Source of the DNA: Ahrensia sp.
GTDB lineage: Bacteria; Pseudomonadota; Alphaproteobacteria; Rhizobiales; Rhizobiaceae
DNA: 64,000 nt
Assembly (NCBI GenBank): GCA_002706335.1
Contig: PAKZ01000038.1
Span: 1 to 64,000, forward strand
Reading direction: 5' to 3'
The notes below the pieces were generated by a model. It was not told where the DNA came from. It made no database searches and was given only the letters and a program-made list of their open reading frames with translations. Of this stretch, positions 9,509 through 18,331 are shown piece by piece (positions within the stretch are counted from its first letter, which is position 1; each line of letters begins with the position of its first letter). The translations under genes were made by a program, and so were the position numbers.

Positions 9509-10704
9509 GCCCGGCCCGCGAACCAGTCTGAGATCATGCGTTCATAGATGTCGGTGAGCAGTTCGAGATCCGGCACGGCCACGCATTCGTCGACCATGTG
9601 CATCGTTTTGCCGACAAGGCCGAACTCGATCACCGGGCAATAATCCTTGATGAAACGGGCATCGGATGTGCCGCCGGAGGTCGAGATCTCTGGCGCGTGG
9701 CCGGTGACGGTTTCGATCGCCGATGTCACGGCGCCAACCAGTGCTTCGTCGCGAGTCAGGAACACCGGGCTCGGTGGCCTCTTCCAGTCCAGCTCGTAAC
9801 GTATCTGGCTGTCCTTGCCGGGCCGCAGTCGATCCGATGCTGCGGCGCGCGCCAGCCGATCTTCAATCTCCGCCTCGAGCGTTTCGACTGTCCAGGTGTC
9901 GTTAAATCGGATGTTGAAACCCGCGCTCACCTTGGCCGGGATAACATTCGTGGCCGGGTTGCCCGTGTCGATCGTTGTGATTTCGAGATTGGAGGGCTGG
10001 AAATTCTCCGTGCCGGCGTCGAGCGGCGGATCGAGCAGCGCCTCGGCGAGTTGCGCCATGCCGCGCAGCGGATTTTCGGCCAGATGTGGATAAGCGACGT
10101 GGCCCTGAGTGCCGATGACGGTGAGCGTTCCGGAAAGCGAGCCACGCCGTCCGATTTTGACCATGTCGCCGAGCGTATCGGGATTGGTCGGCTCGCCGAG
10201 GATGCAGGCGTCCCAGCGCTCGCCCTCGTCGGCCGCCCATTGCAGTAGCTTCGCGGTGCCGTTGATCGCGGGACCTTCCTCGTCGCCGGTGATCAGGAAG
10301 GATATCGAGCCGGGCGGCGGGCCATTCTTGGTTATGTAGCGCGCCACGGCCGCGACGAAACAGGCGACGCCGCCCTTCATGTCGACCGCGCCGCGCCCGT
10401 AGAGAATGCCGTCACTGACCTCTGCGGCGAAGGGGGGGTGCGACCATGCCGCCTCGTCGCCCACCGGCACGACATCCGTGTGACCCGCGAACATCAGATG
10501 CGGGCCGTCCTCGCCGAGCCTTGCATAGAGGTTTTCCACATCCGGCGTGCCGTGTTCGGCGAATGTCATGCGGTCGACCGCAAAGCCCATGGGCGCGAGC
10601 ATTTGCTCCAGCGCGAAAAGAGCACCGGCGTCATCGGGAGTCACCGAGGGGCAGCGTATGAGCGTTTGCAGATTGGCGAGGGGGTCAACGGCGTGGGGCA
10701 TCAT
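9505..10704 (-). CDS. dapE: Succinyl-diaminopimelate desuccinylase
   Basis: The M20-family di-zinc hydrolase (about 399 residues) converts N-succinyl-LL-diaminopimelate to LL-diaminopimelate and succinate in lysine and peptidoglycan synthesis. Metal and catalytic motifs are intact: [10 protein letters not shown] (His ligand and catalytic Asp), [10 protein letters not shown] (bridging Asp), ITGDEEGP (catalytic and ligand Glu), [10 protein letters not shown] and the C-terminal KTMHMVDE His. Two adjacent ATGs (10704 and 10701) are equally possible starts. dapD, the enzyme two steps earlier, is encoded about 1.2 kb upstream on the same strand, with two membrane-protein genes between. Confidence 0.95.
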   Translation of the reverse strand: MMPHAVDPLANLQTLIRCPSVTPDDAGALFALEQMLAPMGFAVDRMTFAEHGTPDVENLYARLGEDGPHLMFAGHTDVVPVGDEAAWSHPPFAAEVSDGILYGRGAVDMKGGVACFVAAVARYITKNGPPPGSISFLITGDEEGPAINGTAKLLQWAADEGERWDACILGEPTNPDTLGDMVKIGRRGSLSGTLTVIGTQGHVAYPHLAENPLRGMAQLAEALLDPPLDAGTENFQPSNLEITTIDTGNPATNVIPAKVSAGFNIRFNDTWTVETLEAEIEDRLARAAASDRLRPGKDSQIRYELDWKRPPSPVFLTRDEALVGAVTSAIETVTGHAPEISTSGGTSDARFIKDYCPVIEFGLVGKTMHMVDECVAVPDLELLTDIYERMISDWFAGRA

Positions 10705-10766
10705 GGCGGTTGCTGTATCGGCGCCCGGCGGCAGCGTCAATCTGACAGAAGTTCGCGCCTGTCGCC

Positions 10767-11477
10767 TCAGGCGGCGGGGCGGATCCTTTCTTCGCCGACC
10801 AGCATGATCTTCTGCCAGATCTTGCGCGAGAGATTGGTGCCCAGATTTTCGATGTCGTTGACCGCATTGACCACGACGTCGTCATTGAGCGCCTGTGCAT
10901 AGAGGGCGGCCAGCTTGCCGGTGATCGACAGCATCTCTGAACAGTAGTCGAGATAGCGTGTCAGCTCCGGCGGGGAGAGACGGCGTGCCGGCGAACTCGG
11001 CGTGGGTATGAAGCCCTGCAGGAGGACAGCAGGATCCTTGGTCAGCTGGTGCATGTCGATGATGTGGATCACTGAGCGCAGCGCATGCAAGCCGTCCAAT
11101 GCCCGCTTGCGCTTGAACCGCTCCTCGAGCGTGACGAGCGTCCAGAAGCCGACGCCGGCGAACACTGCAGTGTTCAGAAAGGCTTCCAGCCCTTGTACGA
11201 AATCGAAGGCGCCCGTCGAGATCCGGTCGAAGGAAAGCACCGTGCCGACCAGCGCGAAAATCGATGCTGCGGCGACAATCGTGAGGATGGTCAGGCCGCG
11301 CAGCCAAAGGATAGGCTTCTCGAGATCGGCTGTCTGCCGGCCGATATCTCCGGCAAGCTCCACGACCTCCTTCGCAACCTTGCGCAGGCTCGAATCGGGA
11401 AAGCGCTCGCCGATCCGCCGTTCCAGCAGGGCGGCGGTCGCGGCGATCCGGTCCTTGTCGAGCGTCCGATAAGCCAT
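10767..11477 (-). CDS. Conserved membrane protein, unknown function
   Basis: The 236-residue protein has a charged N-terminal helix region (residues 1-55), two transmembrane helices (about 62-83 and 101-118) and a long helical cytoplasmic C-terminus with no cysteine pair or nucleotide-binding motif. It sits in the dapD-dapE strand cluster, 62 bases upstream of dapE. I do not recognise a named domain. The arrangement (short loop between two helices, large soluble tail) could suit an oligomeric scaffold, but that is a guess. Confidence 0.6.
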   Translation of the reverse strand: MAYRTLDKDRIAATAALLERRIGERFPDSSLRKVAKEVVELAGDIGRQTADLEKPILWLRGLTILTIVAAASIFALVGTVLSFDRISTGAFDFVQGLEAFLNTAVFAGVGFWTLVTLEERFKRKRALDGLHALRSVIHIIDMHQLTKDPAVLLQGFIPTPSSPARRLSPPELTRYLDYCSEMLSITGKLAALYAQALNDDVVVNAVNDIENLGTNLSRKIWQKIMLVGEERIRPAA

Positions 11478-11514
11478 GCACGCATCTTACACGTTTTGCT
11501 TTAACGGATGGTGA

Positions 11515-11898
11515 TCAGGCGCGCGGAAAGGGCGGCGGGCCATGCCTGTTGGTATCCGGGCTTCCCGGCAGGAAAGCCAACAGCAGAAAAGCGATGATCG
11601 AAACCGCCGGGATCAACAGGCCGAAGGCGAGAATTCCGGGCAGGCCGATATCGTGCAGACGTTTGAATGCCAACGCGAATGCGGCCCAGGCCGACGCGAT
11701 CCAGACCGCAAGGATGACGAAGCCCCAAAGCACGAAGGCGGGGCTCTCTTCCGGAATGGAAACGACCTGTGCGATGGTCGCGGCCTGGATGAGGATCATC
11801 AGCAAAGCCGCCAGCCAGAAGCTCTTGCGCCCGATACGGCCGCGAAAGCCGAACAAGACCCAACGAACCGTCAGCGGATGATCCGGCGCGCCGGTCAT
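11515..11898 (-). CDS. DUF805-family membrane protein
   Basis: The 127-residue protein carries the DUF805 hallmarks: an N-terminal FGFRGRIGRKSFWLAALL block, then KRLHDIGLPG near residue 85, and four hydrophobic helices. Members (YhaH-like) are inner-membrane proteins of unknown function. The ATG at 11898 lies 4 bases downstream of the dapD stop, so the gene is probably expressed with dapD. The frame stays open upstream inside dapD, but the conserved domain begins only after this ATG. Confidence 0.75.
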   Translation of the reverse strand: MTGAPDHPLTVRWVLFGFRGRIGRKSFWLAALLMILIQAATIAQVVSIPEESPAFVLWGFVILAVWIASAWAAFALAFKRLHDIGLPGILAFGLLIPAVSIIAFLLLAFLPGSPDTNRHGPPPFPRA

Positions 11899-11902
11899 GC
11901 GC

Positions 11903-12760
11903 TCAGTCGCGCAGCAATTCGTTGATGCCGGTCTTGGAGCGGGTCTTCTCGTCGACGCGCTTGACAATCACGGCACAGTAGAGGCCAGGTCCGGTTGCGC
12001 CATTGCCCATCGGCTTGGCTGCCGGAAGGGTGCCGGCAACGACGACGGAGTAGGGCGGAATTTCGCCGTAGCTGATCTCGCCGGTGGCGCGGTCCACGAT
12101 CTTGGTCGACTTGCCGATATAAACGCCCATACCGAGCACGGAACCCTCGCGCACGATACAACCCTCGACCACCTCCGAACGCGCGCCGATAAAGCAGTTG
12201 TCCTCGATGATGGTCGGGCCGGCCTGCATCGGCTCCAGCACGCCGCCGATGCCGACGCCGCCGGACAGATGCACACCCTTGCCGATCTGGGCGCAGGAGC
12301 CCACGGTCGCCCATGTGTCGACCATCGTTCCCTCGTCGACATAGGCGCCGAGATTGACGAAGGACGGCATCAGCACGACACCCTTGGCGACAAAAGCCGA
12401 ACGGCGCACGATGCAATTCGGCACGGCGCGGAAGCCCGCATTCTCGAAATGTTGCGCATTCCAGCCGTCGAACTTGGACGGAACCTTGTCCCACCAGCCG
12501 CTGTTTCCCGGTCCGCCGGAGATCACTTCCATCGGATTGAGACGGAAAGACAAGAGCACGGCCTTCTTCAGCCACTGGTTGACCTTCCATGTCCCGTCGG
12601 CCTGACGCTCGGCGACACGCGCCTTGCCGCTGTCCAGCAGGTTAAGCGACTCCTCCACGGCGTCGCGGATTTCTCCGCGCGTGTCGGTCGAAATGCCGTC
12701 GCGTGCCTCGAAGGCGGACTCAATGGTGGTTTCCAGCGTCGCGAGATCGTGGGCGGTCAT
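11903..12760 (-). CDS. dapD: Tetrahydrodipicolinate N-succinyltransferase
   Basis: The 285-residue enzyme transfers succinyl from succinyl-CoA to tetrahydrodipicolinate, committing flux to the succinylase branch of lysine and diaminopimelate synthesis. The left-handed beta-helix (hexapeptide repeat) is evident from about residue 115 onward: [55 protein letters not shown]. The family motif [12 protein letters not shown] is in the N-terminal domain. It works as a trimer in this family. It heads the strand cluster that also carries dapE and is divergent from the LOG-family gene at 12936. Confidence 0.96.
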   Translation of the reverse strand: MTAHDLATLETTIESAFEARDGISTDTRGEIRDAVEESLNLLDSGKARVAERQADGTWKVNQWLKKAVLLSFRLNPMEVISGGPGNSGWWDKVPSKFDGWNAQHFENAGFRAVPNCIVRRSAFVAKGVVLMPSFVNLGAYVDEGTMVDTWATVGSCAQIGKGVHLSGGVGIGGVLEPMQAGPTIIEDNCFIGARSEVVEGCIVREGSVLGMGVYIGKSTKIVDRATGEISYGEIPPYSVVVAGTLPAAKPMGNGATGPGLYCAVIVKRVDEKTRSKTGINELLRD

Positions 12761-12935
12761 GAATTGTTTCCTTGTCGGCGGGTAGAATGACGCGGCGAGC
12801 GCCGTAAATAACGCCGGGTACCTACGCGAATGCTGCGGCGGTGGTCAATGCGGAGGTGCGACGGCGCAATGTCGCTGGAGGATCGCGGCCATTCGTTGCG
12901 CCCAATAAACGGGACGAGAACACTGGGGAAGTTGA

Positions 12936-13778
12936 ATGAACGCAAAAAGAAATCGTGACGTCTGGGATCCGCTGATCCCGTCCGGCCAGGACAGGAACCG
13001 CGCAAGGGCCGTGCCCGGCACGCCGCAGACGCGAGCCCCGGCCTATCGCCTCGCCTATGACGACACGGATTTCATGTGCCGGGAGGAGTTGCGGCCGGTC
13101 CGCCTGCAGCTCGAACTCCTGAAGCCTGAACTCATGCTTCAGGAACACGGCATCAAATCGACCGCGGTGCTCTTCGGCGGCGCTCGCATTCCCGAGCCGG
13201 GTGGCATAGCCTGGGCGGCCAAGAACGAAACCCAGCGCCGCAATCTCGAGGAGAATGCGCGCTATTATGACGAGGCCCGCGCCTTCGCGCGGCTCTGCGC
13301 GCAGCACTCCAAGGCGACCGGCGGCGAGGAATTTGTCGTCGTGACCGGCGGCGGGCCGGGCGTCATGGAGGCAGGCAACCGCGGCGCGGCCGATGTCGGC
13401 GCCAAATCGATCGGCCTCAATATTGTCCTGCCGCATGAGCAGGCACCGAATGAATATGTAACCCCCGAACTATGCTTCAATTTCCATTATTTCGCGATCC
13501 GCAAAATGCACTTCCTTATGCGCGCCCGCGTCATCGCCGTCTTCCCGGGCGGCTTCGGCACGATGGACGAATTGTTCGAATCGCTGACCCTGATCCAGAC
13601 TGGCCGCATGGAGCGGGTGCCGGTTTTGCTGTTCGGCAAGGATTTCTGGTCGAAGGCGATCGATCTCGAATTCCTCGCCGAGCAGGGCACGATCTCGCCG
13701 GGCGACGCGGCGCTGATCGATCCGGTCGATAGCGGCGAAGAAGCGTGGGAACTTGTGCAGAACTTCTACGGCATTTGA
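12936..13778 (+). CDS. LOG-family (TIGR00730-type) Rossmann-fold protein
   Basis: The 280-residue protein shows the LOG/lysine-decarboxylase-like signature: VVTGGGPGVMEAGNRGA (nucleotide-binding loop) and PGGFGTMDELFE (catalytic loop). Characterised relatives hydrolyse cytokinin-type or other nucleoside monophosphates, releasing the base; YgdH-type proteins act on ordinary nucleotides. The N-terminal 100 residues are longer than in minimal LOG proteins and include FGGARIPEP, as in the larger proteobacterial forms. The 175-base gap to divergent dapD should contain both promoters. Confidence 0.82.
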   Translation: MNAKRNRDVWDPLIPSGQDRNRARAVPGTPQTRAPAYRLAYDDTDFMCREELRPVRLQLELLKPELMLQEHGIKSTAVLFGGARIPEPGGIAWAAKNETQRRNLEENARYYDEARAFARLCAQHSKATGGEEFVVVTGGGPGVMEAGNRGAADVGAKSIGLNIVLPHEQAPNEYVTPELCFNFHYFAIRKMHFLMRARVIAVFPGGFGTMDELFESLTLIQTGRMERVPVLLFGKDFWSKAIDLEFLAEQGTISPGDAALIDPVDSGEEAWELVQNFYGI

Positions 13779-13841
13779 CGTACGGAACCTGCCGTCACAT
13801 TCGCGCATTATCGATTCATGGCGATTCGATGGAGAGCGAAG

Positions 13842-14060
13842 ATGGGCAGTTTTGCGGGACAGGTGAGCCTGGACGATGTGATCATCCGCCAGCAGGAAAA
13901 GGACCGGCCGGTGGCGCATGCCGACAAGCGGCCGAAGAGTTTCGAGGAATATCTCTTGTCGTCGGGCTACGGTGCCGGGAAGCCGGGACAGAACGCCCCG
14001 GGCCGGGAAAGTCTGGCGCAACTCGCCGAGAGGGCCAGAAGGGCGCCGCGCGTCTATTGA
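13842..14060 (+). CDS. Small hypothetical protein
   Basis: This encodes 73 residues, hydrophilic, starting GSFAGQVSLDDVIIRQQEKD and ending with a basic Arg/Ala-rich tail. An ATG lies 24 bases upstream in frame; I prefer 13842 because AGCGAAG precedes it, although the ribosome site is weak. The gene follows the LOG gene by 63 bases on the same strand. I recognise no family. Confidence 0.5.
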   Translation: MGSFAGQVSLDDVIIRQQEKDRPVAHADKRPKSFEEYLLSSGYGAGKPGQNAPGRESLAQLAERARRAPRVY

Positions 14061-14082
14061 TCGCGCGGCATATCAGTGAAGC

Positions 14083-14646
14083 TTATCGGAAATCCTGTTC
14101 GGAGATCTGACCGTCGCCATTGACGTCGAGCCGGGCAAGCCAGCGCTCCGACATGTCGACGAATTCATCGTGGCCGATCTTGCCGTCGCCGTTTGTATCG
14201 AGCATCCGTCCGTCATGCATGCCGGCTTCCGCGTTCATGCGGAACTGCCCGCCATTCCCCTGTCCGCCCATGCCGCGGCCTTGCATGCCCTGGCCATTGC
14301 CATGACCTTGCATTCCGCGACCCATGCCGGCTCCCATTCCATTACCTTGGCCGTGACCCATTCCGCGCGGCCGCTCAATGCCTTCTTCGGCCATGGATGC
14401 ATGCTCGGTGTCGCGCATTTCCGACATCGCGCCGCGTTCTTCGGCATCGAGATAACCATCCTCGTTGGCGTCGAAGGCCGAGAAGACGCTGTCCCGGCGT
14501 TCGCGAACTTCCTCCAGTGTCACGGCGCCGTTGGAATCAAGATCCCAATTGGACATGAAGTGCTCGGTGAACGTCTCCGCGCGAGCGGCGGTTGACATCA
14601 GAGTTGCGGTCATTGCGGCCAGGACGGCCATGCGGGTGAGAGACAT
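14083..14646 (-). CDS. Secreted EF-hand calcium-binding protein
   Basis: The 187-residue protein has a signal peptide (residues 1-23, cleaving after ARA) and four EF-hand loops in two pairs: DLDSNGAVTLEE, DANEDGYLDAEE, DTNGDGKIGHDE and DVNGDGQISEQD. Each has Asp/Asn at positions 1, 3 and 5 and Glu or Asp at 12, so all four could bind Ca2+. The pairs are separated by a 45-residue Gly/Met/Gln-rich linker (repeats like GMGxGM and GNGQGM). It is probably periplasmic. The start codon lies in an inverted repeat (see 14637-14678). Confidence 0.88.
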   Translation of the reverse strand: MSLTRMAVLAAMTATLMSTAARAETFTEHFMSNWDLDSNGAVTLEEVRERRDSVFSAFDANEDGYLDAEERGAMSEMRDTEHASMAEEGIERPRGMGHGQGNGMGAGMGRGMQGHGNGQGMQGRGMGGQGNGGQFRMNAEAGMHDGRMLDTNGDGKIGHDEFVDMSERWLARLDVNGDGQISEQDFR

Positions 14647-14678
14647 AGGATTTCCCCTTCATTGAGTGATGTCTCTCA
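14637..14678 (-). promoter_or_regulatory. Inverted repeat pairing the EF-hand start codon
   Basis: On the mRNA strand TGAGAGACAT is followed 22 bases later by its exact complement ATGTCTCTCA, whose first three bases are the EF-hand initiation codon. The ribosome site (GAAGGGG) lies in the loop. Folding would place the AUG in a 10-bp stem. This could act as a translational switch or thermometer; that role is inferred. Confidence 0.5.
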
Positions 14679-14763
14679 ATATATGTAATTTATGGAATGT
14701 GTTAGTTAAACATCTGTAATCAAATTACGAATCCGTAAGTTTTCCTAGGGGAATTGTTTCCGG

Positions 14764-15339
14764 TCAGCGGCAGGCTACAGCCGTCATCTTGCAGGTGACG
14801 AGGTCGACGCGGGCGTTCCGGTTTTCCTGATAGAGACAGGCCGGCTCACGCACGATCACGCCCGGTGCGCCCGCTGGCGTGCCGCGGGATGACAATGCCC
14901 GCCGCATCGAGCGGTAGACGGTGGTGCGCGCTTGCGACAGCGATGGAGCTGTCGCACTTGCCTGCAACTGGCTGCAGGCCCGCCCGCCGCTGTTTGGGGG
15001 GAGTGTCGGCTGCGGCAAGCCGACCGTCGTCCCCGGCGGCTGCGGCAGCGGCGGTGTCGTGCACCACGACGCCGTCACCGTGCAGCGCACGAGATCGACC
15101 GCGGCGTTCTGATTGTCGAGATAATAGCAGGCGGGCTGGGAATATTGTGCCTGTCGGACTGCCGCACCGGGCATCTTGCGCATGGCGTCGAACTGCGCCA
15201 GCTGGCTCGCATGGGCGGTGTTGTAACCGGTGCCGCTGCCTTCCGCGGCCGCACAGGCGGCATGGGCGTTCTTGGCGAGCGCCGCCGTACACACGAGCGC
15301 GACGGCCGCGATAATGGCCTTCCCGATCAATGACTTCAT
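14764..15339 (-). CDS. Secreted Cys-containing hypothetical protein with internal repeat
   Basis: The 191-residue protein has a signal peptide (cleavage near AHA-AC, residue 28). Two homologous segments are visible: QPACYYLDNQNAAVDLVRC and EPACLYQENRNARVDLVTC, each followed by an xTAxxC ending. That gives two Cys-rich repeats likely held by disulfides in the periplasm. A Pro-rich linker (PPLPQPPG, about residue 105) lies between them. GGGGAGGG precedes the ATG at 15339. I recognise no named family. Confidence 0.65.
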   Translation of the reverse strand: MKSLIGKAIIAAVALVCTAALAKNAHAACAAAEGSGTGYNTAHASQLAQFDAMRKMPGAAVRQAQYSQPACYYLDNQNAAVDLVRCTVTASWCTTPPLPQPPGTTVGLPQPTLPPNSGGRACSQLQASATAPSLSQARTTVYRSMRRALSSRGTPAGAPGVIVREPACLYQENRNARVDLVTCKMTAVACR

Positions 15340-15405
15340 GTCCAACCCTCCCCAGAGCCCTGTCGACAAGCAATAAGCGTGTGGCCAAACGGGCCGGGAG
15401 TCAAA

Positions 15406-16272
15406 TCATCTTGTGCTTTCGCTAGCCATCGCTTTCGGCCGATGGACGAGTGTTACGAGTACGAAAGAGATGATCATCAGCAAATCCCACGAGCCGATCT
15501 TGGCGGTCGATACCGGCGTCCAGCCGCCCTGCTGTGCGGGATAGAGCCAGGCATGTGACCATGTGGCGATGTTCTCGGCGAACCATATGAACAGCGTCAC
15601 GAGGAACCAGCCGAGAAGGAGAGGCATCCTGTGGCGGAAGCGGAAAACGCGATAATGAACCCATGTGCGCGCGAACAGCACCGCGGTGACCGCGAAGATC
15701 CCGTAGCGCAGGTCGACGATGTAATGATGGCTGAAGAAATTGATGTAGATCGCGACAGCGATGACGACCGTGGTCCAGAACGGCGGATATCCCGAAAAAC
15801 GAAAGTCGAAGATGCGGCTGACACGGGCCAGATACGAGCCCACGGACGCGTACATGAAACCCGAGAAAAGCGGCACGCCGCCGATCCTGAAAAAGGCCTC
15901 TTCGGGATAGACCCAGGAGCCGGCGGCTGTCTTGAACAATTCCATCCCGGTTCCGACGAGGTGAAACAGGAAGATTGCCTTCGCTTCGCCAACCGTTTCC
16001 AGCTTGAAGGCGAGCATCGCGATCTGCACGGCCAGCGCGCAGAGGAATACGAAATCATAGCGGGCAAGCCATGCATCGTCGGGCCATGCGACCCGGGTTG
16101 CCATGATCAGAAACAGCATGATGCCGCCGAACAGGCAGGCCCAGGCCTGTTTCAGGCCAAAAACGATGAATTCGATCAGGGATCCCGATATCCCTGACGC
16201 CGGTAAACGGTCGAGCACGCGGTGTGCCGCGTGATCGATCCGCTCTTCCAGCGACGTGAAACGTATCGTCAA
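15406..16272 (-). CDS. DUF817-family integral membrane protein
   Basis: The 288-residue protein has seven or eight transmembrane helices. The central block GTGMELFKTAAGSWVYPEEA followed by GGVPLFSGFMYASVGSYLAR is the DUF817 signature as I know it. The function of the family is unknown. Its ATG overlaps the stop of the upstream HAD phosphatase gene by 4 bases (16269-16272), so the two are co-translated. Confidence 0.8.
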   Translation of the reverse strand: MTIRFTSLEERIDHAAHRVLDRLPASGISGSLIEFIVFGLKQAWACLFGGIMLFLIMATRVAWPDDAWLARYDFVFLCALAVQIAMLAFKLETVGEAKAIFLFHLVGTGMELFKTAAGSWVYPEEAFFRIGGVPLFSGFMYASVGSYLARVSRIFDFRFSGYPPFWTTVVIAVAIYINFFSHHYIVDLRYGIFAVTAVLFARTWVHYRVFRFRHRMPLLLGWFLVTLFIWFAENIATWSHAWLYPAQQGGWTPVSTAKIGSWDLLMIISFVLVTLVHRPKAMASESTR

Positions 16273-16973
16273 GCGGGCTTTCCGGTGACGCTGTTGAGAA
16301 ACCCGGCGAGGTCGTCGGTGACGTGATCGATGTGATCGTCAGCTCCGTCCTGCTCCCAGATCTCCGAGAAAGTCGGTTTGAAATTGTTGGGTACGATCAG
16401 GACCGTGCGCATGCCGAGCGACTTCGGAATGGTCAGGTTACGGGCCAGATCCTCGAACATCGCCGCGCGTTTGCAGTCGACTCGGTGCAGCGCCCGAAAC
16501 TTGTCATAGGTCTCCGCCGCCGGCTTCGGCACCAGGTCTGCCGCCACGACATCGAAGATATCGTCAAAATGGTCGAGCACGCCGAGCTGACGCGCCGCGC
16601 GTTCGGCGTGGCCGCGATCGCCATTGGTGAAGATAAACTTGCGGCCCGGCAGCGCCTTGATCGCGTCCCCGAGACGCGGATCCGGGTCGATCCACGAATA
16701 GTCGATATCGTGAACCTTCTCGAGGAAATCATCCGGGTCGACATCATGGTTTGCCATCAGGCCCTGAAGCGTCGTTCCGTAACGCTGATAGAAATCCTTC
16801 TGCACTTTCCGAGCTTCGTCACTCGGCAATTGCAGCAGTTCCGAGACATAGGCCGTCATCTTCACGTCGATCTGCGCGAACAGGTTCGAGTGATGCGGAT
16901 AGAGCGTGTTGTCGAGGTCGAACACCCACTCCCTGACATGGGTGAAATCGGCGGCGATGGCGCTACTGGTCAT
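16269..16973 (-). CDS. HAD-family pyrimidine 5'-nucleotidase
   Basis: The 234-residue phosphatase carries the HAD motifs in order: FDLDNTLYP (motif I, nucleophile Asp), IFTNGD (motif II Thr), KPAAETYDKF (motif III Lys) and MFEDLARNL (motif IV Asp). DLDNTLYP plus the EDLARNL ending is typical of the SDT1/PHM8-like pyrimidine 5'-nucleotidase group, which dephosphorylates UMP or CMP. In rhizobia this gene usually lies close to dapD and argB, as here. It overlaps the DUF817 gene by 4 bases. Confidence 0.85.
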   Translation of the reverse strand: MTSSAIAADFTHVREWVFDLDNTLYPHHSNLFAQIDVKMTAYVSELLQLPSDEARKVQKDFYQRYGTTLQGLMANHDVDPDDFLEKVHDIDYSWIDPDPRLGDAIKALPGRKFIFTNGDRGHAERAARQLGVLDHFDDIFDVVAADLVPKPAAETYDKFRALHRVDCKRAAMFEDLARNLTIPKSLGMRTVLIVPNNFKPTFSEIWEQDGADDHIDHVTDDLAGFLNSVTGKPA

Positions 16974-17316
16974 GCCTTCGCTAAAGCACGAATTGCCCCC
17001 GAAGTCATTGCACTTTGTTGCGGCGCCCGCGAGAGGATTGGCGCATTCGCAAAATCGGTGTTAAATCCCGGTGATCATGTTCGCAATCACCGAAAGCTGT
17101 GCATTCGATGCCGTCATCCTGCAGGATCACAAGCGCCTGCCGGCACGATTCTTCGGTGCATTTTCCGGTGCCAGACTGAGCCGGCATTCCTGAGACTGTG
17201 CGAGAGGCCGCGGTTCGCCGGCCGATTTTGAACATCCCGTATAACTGCTGCGCCGTGGCGCGATGGACCGGAAAATGTCCGCCGCCGTGGCGGGCGAGCC
17301 CCAAGGGGGATATCGC
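16974..17316. other. Intergenic region, divergent promoters
   Basis: These 343 bases separate the HAD gene (minus) from the EamA transporter (plus). Frames here are short or are antisense remnants with no ribosome site that I trust. A 99-residue minus frame ends at 17005, but its upper half overlaps the transporter leader. I see no strong terminator or RNA gene; promoters for both flanking genes are expected. Confidence 0.4.
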
Positions 17317-18219
17317 ATGGAACTCTGGATCGTCATCACCATTGCTGCGGCCTTTCTGCAGAACATCCGTTCATCGCTGCAGCGGCATCTGAAAGCTCAT
17401 ATGGGCACCACTGGCGCAACCTTCGTGCGTTTCGGTTTCGGTTTGCCTTTCGCGGCGCTTTATCTCTTCGGCATGACGGCCTATTCTGGCGCGCCGATAC
17501 CCGCACCGTCGCCGGTTTTCCTCGCATGGGTCAGCCTGGGAGCGCTCGGACAGATAGCCGCGACCTTCCTTTTGCTTCACCTCTTTTCCTTCCGCAATTT
17601 CACGGTAGGCACCGCCTATTCGCGCACGGAACCGGCGCAGGCGGCGTTGTTCGGTCTGATCTTTCTGGGCGAGACGGTCGGTCCGTTGACGCTGATCGCG
17701 ATCGCCATATCCGTCTTCGGCGTGATGCTGATTTCGGTCGCGCGCAGCGCCTTCTCGCCGGCTGCGCTGGTGACGTCGGTCTTTACCCGCACCGCCGGGA
17801 TCGGCCTGCTATCGGGCACATTGTTCGGCGTCTCTGCCGTCTCCTATCGGGCGGCGTCGCTGTCGCTCGGCTATCCCAATTTCGCGGTGCAGGCGGCGAC
17901 GACGCTTCTCTGGGCGATCGCGCTACAGACGGTGGTCATGCTGGCCTGGATGGCCTGGCGCGACCGCGAGGGGCTGGTACGTATCCGCGCCGCATGGAAG
18001 ATTTCGGCACTTGTCGGACTGGTGGGCGCGACGGCGTCCTTCGGTTGGTTCGCCGCCATGACCCTGCAGCAGGCGGCGGTCGTCAAGGCGCTCGCACAGA
18101 TCGAGATGATCTTCGCCTTTTCGACGAGCGTCTTCATTTTCCGCGAGCATATCAATCGGCTGGAGATCGCCGGCTGCGTGCTGATTGTCACGGGCATTCT
18201 GGTGCTGGTTCTTGGCTGA
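17317..18219 (+). CDS. EamA/DMT-superfamily transporter
   Basis: The 300-residue protein has about ten transmembrane helices in two EamA halves. The first half ends near AYSRTEPAQAALFGLIFLGE, and the second carries VVKALAQIEMIFAFSTSVFIFREHI, both matching the typical DMT repeat end (Glu near the helix end). Such proteins export or import small metabolites; the substrate cannot be told. The ATG at 17317 follows AAGGGGGA at good spacing, better than the in-frame ATG at 17263. Confidence 0.85.
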   Translation: MELWIVITIAAAFLQNIRSSLQRHLKAHMGTTGATFVRFGFGLPFAALYLFGMTAYSGAPIPAPSPVFLAWVSLGALGQIAATFLLLHLFSFRNFTVGTAYSRTEPAQAALFGLIFLGETVGPLTLIAIAISVFGVMLISVARSAFSPAALVTSVFTRTAGIGLLSGTLFGVSAVSYRAASLSLGYPNFAVQAATTLLWAIALQTVVMLAWMAWRDREGLVRIRAAWKISALVGLVGATASFGWFAAMTLQQAAVVKALAQIEMIFAFSTSVFIFREHINRLEIAGCVLIVTGILVLVLG

Positions 18220-18282
18220 CGGTTTTCTGATACTAGATTGTCGAGTCGCGAGGCCGGACCCGGCCCACGGATATTCTCAGAC

Positions 18283-18305
18283 GGACCGCCGTCGCGCGGC
18301 GGTCC
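18283..18305. terminator. GC hairpin between transporter genes
   Basis: GGACCGCCG at 18283-18291 pairs with CGGCGGTCC at 18297-18305 around a 5-base loop. It sits 64 bases after the EamA stop and 27 bases before the MFS start. There is no T-run directly after it, so it may be a weak terminator or an mRNA-leader structure. Confidence 0.35.
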
Positions 18306-18331
18306 GGGCCAAGTGTTTCTTTTGAAAGCAG

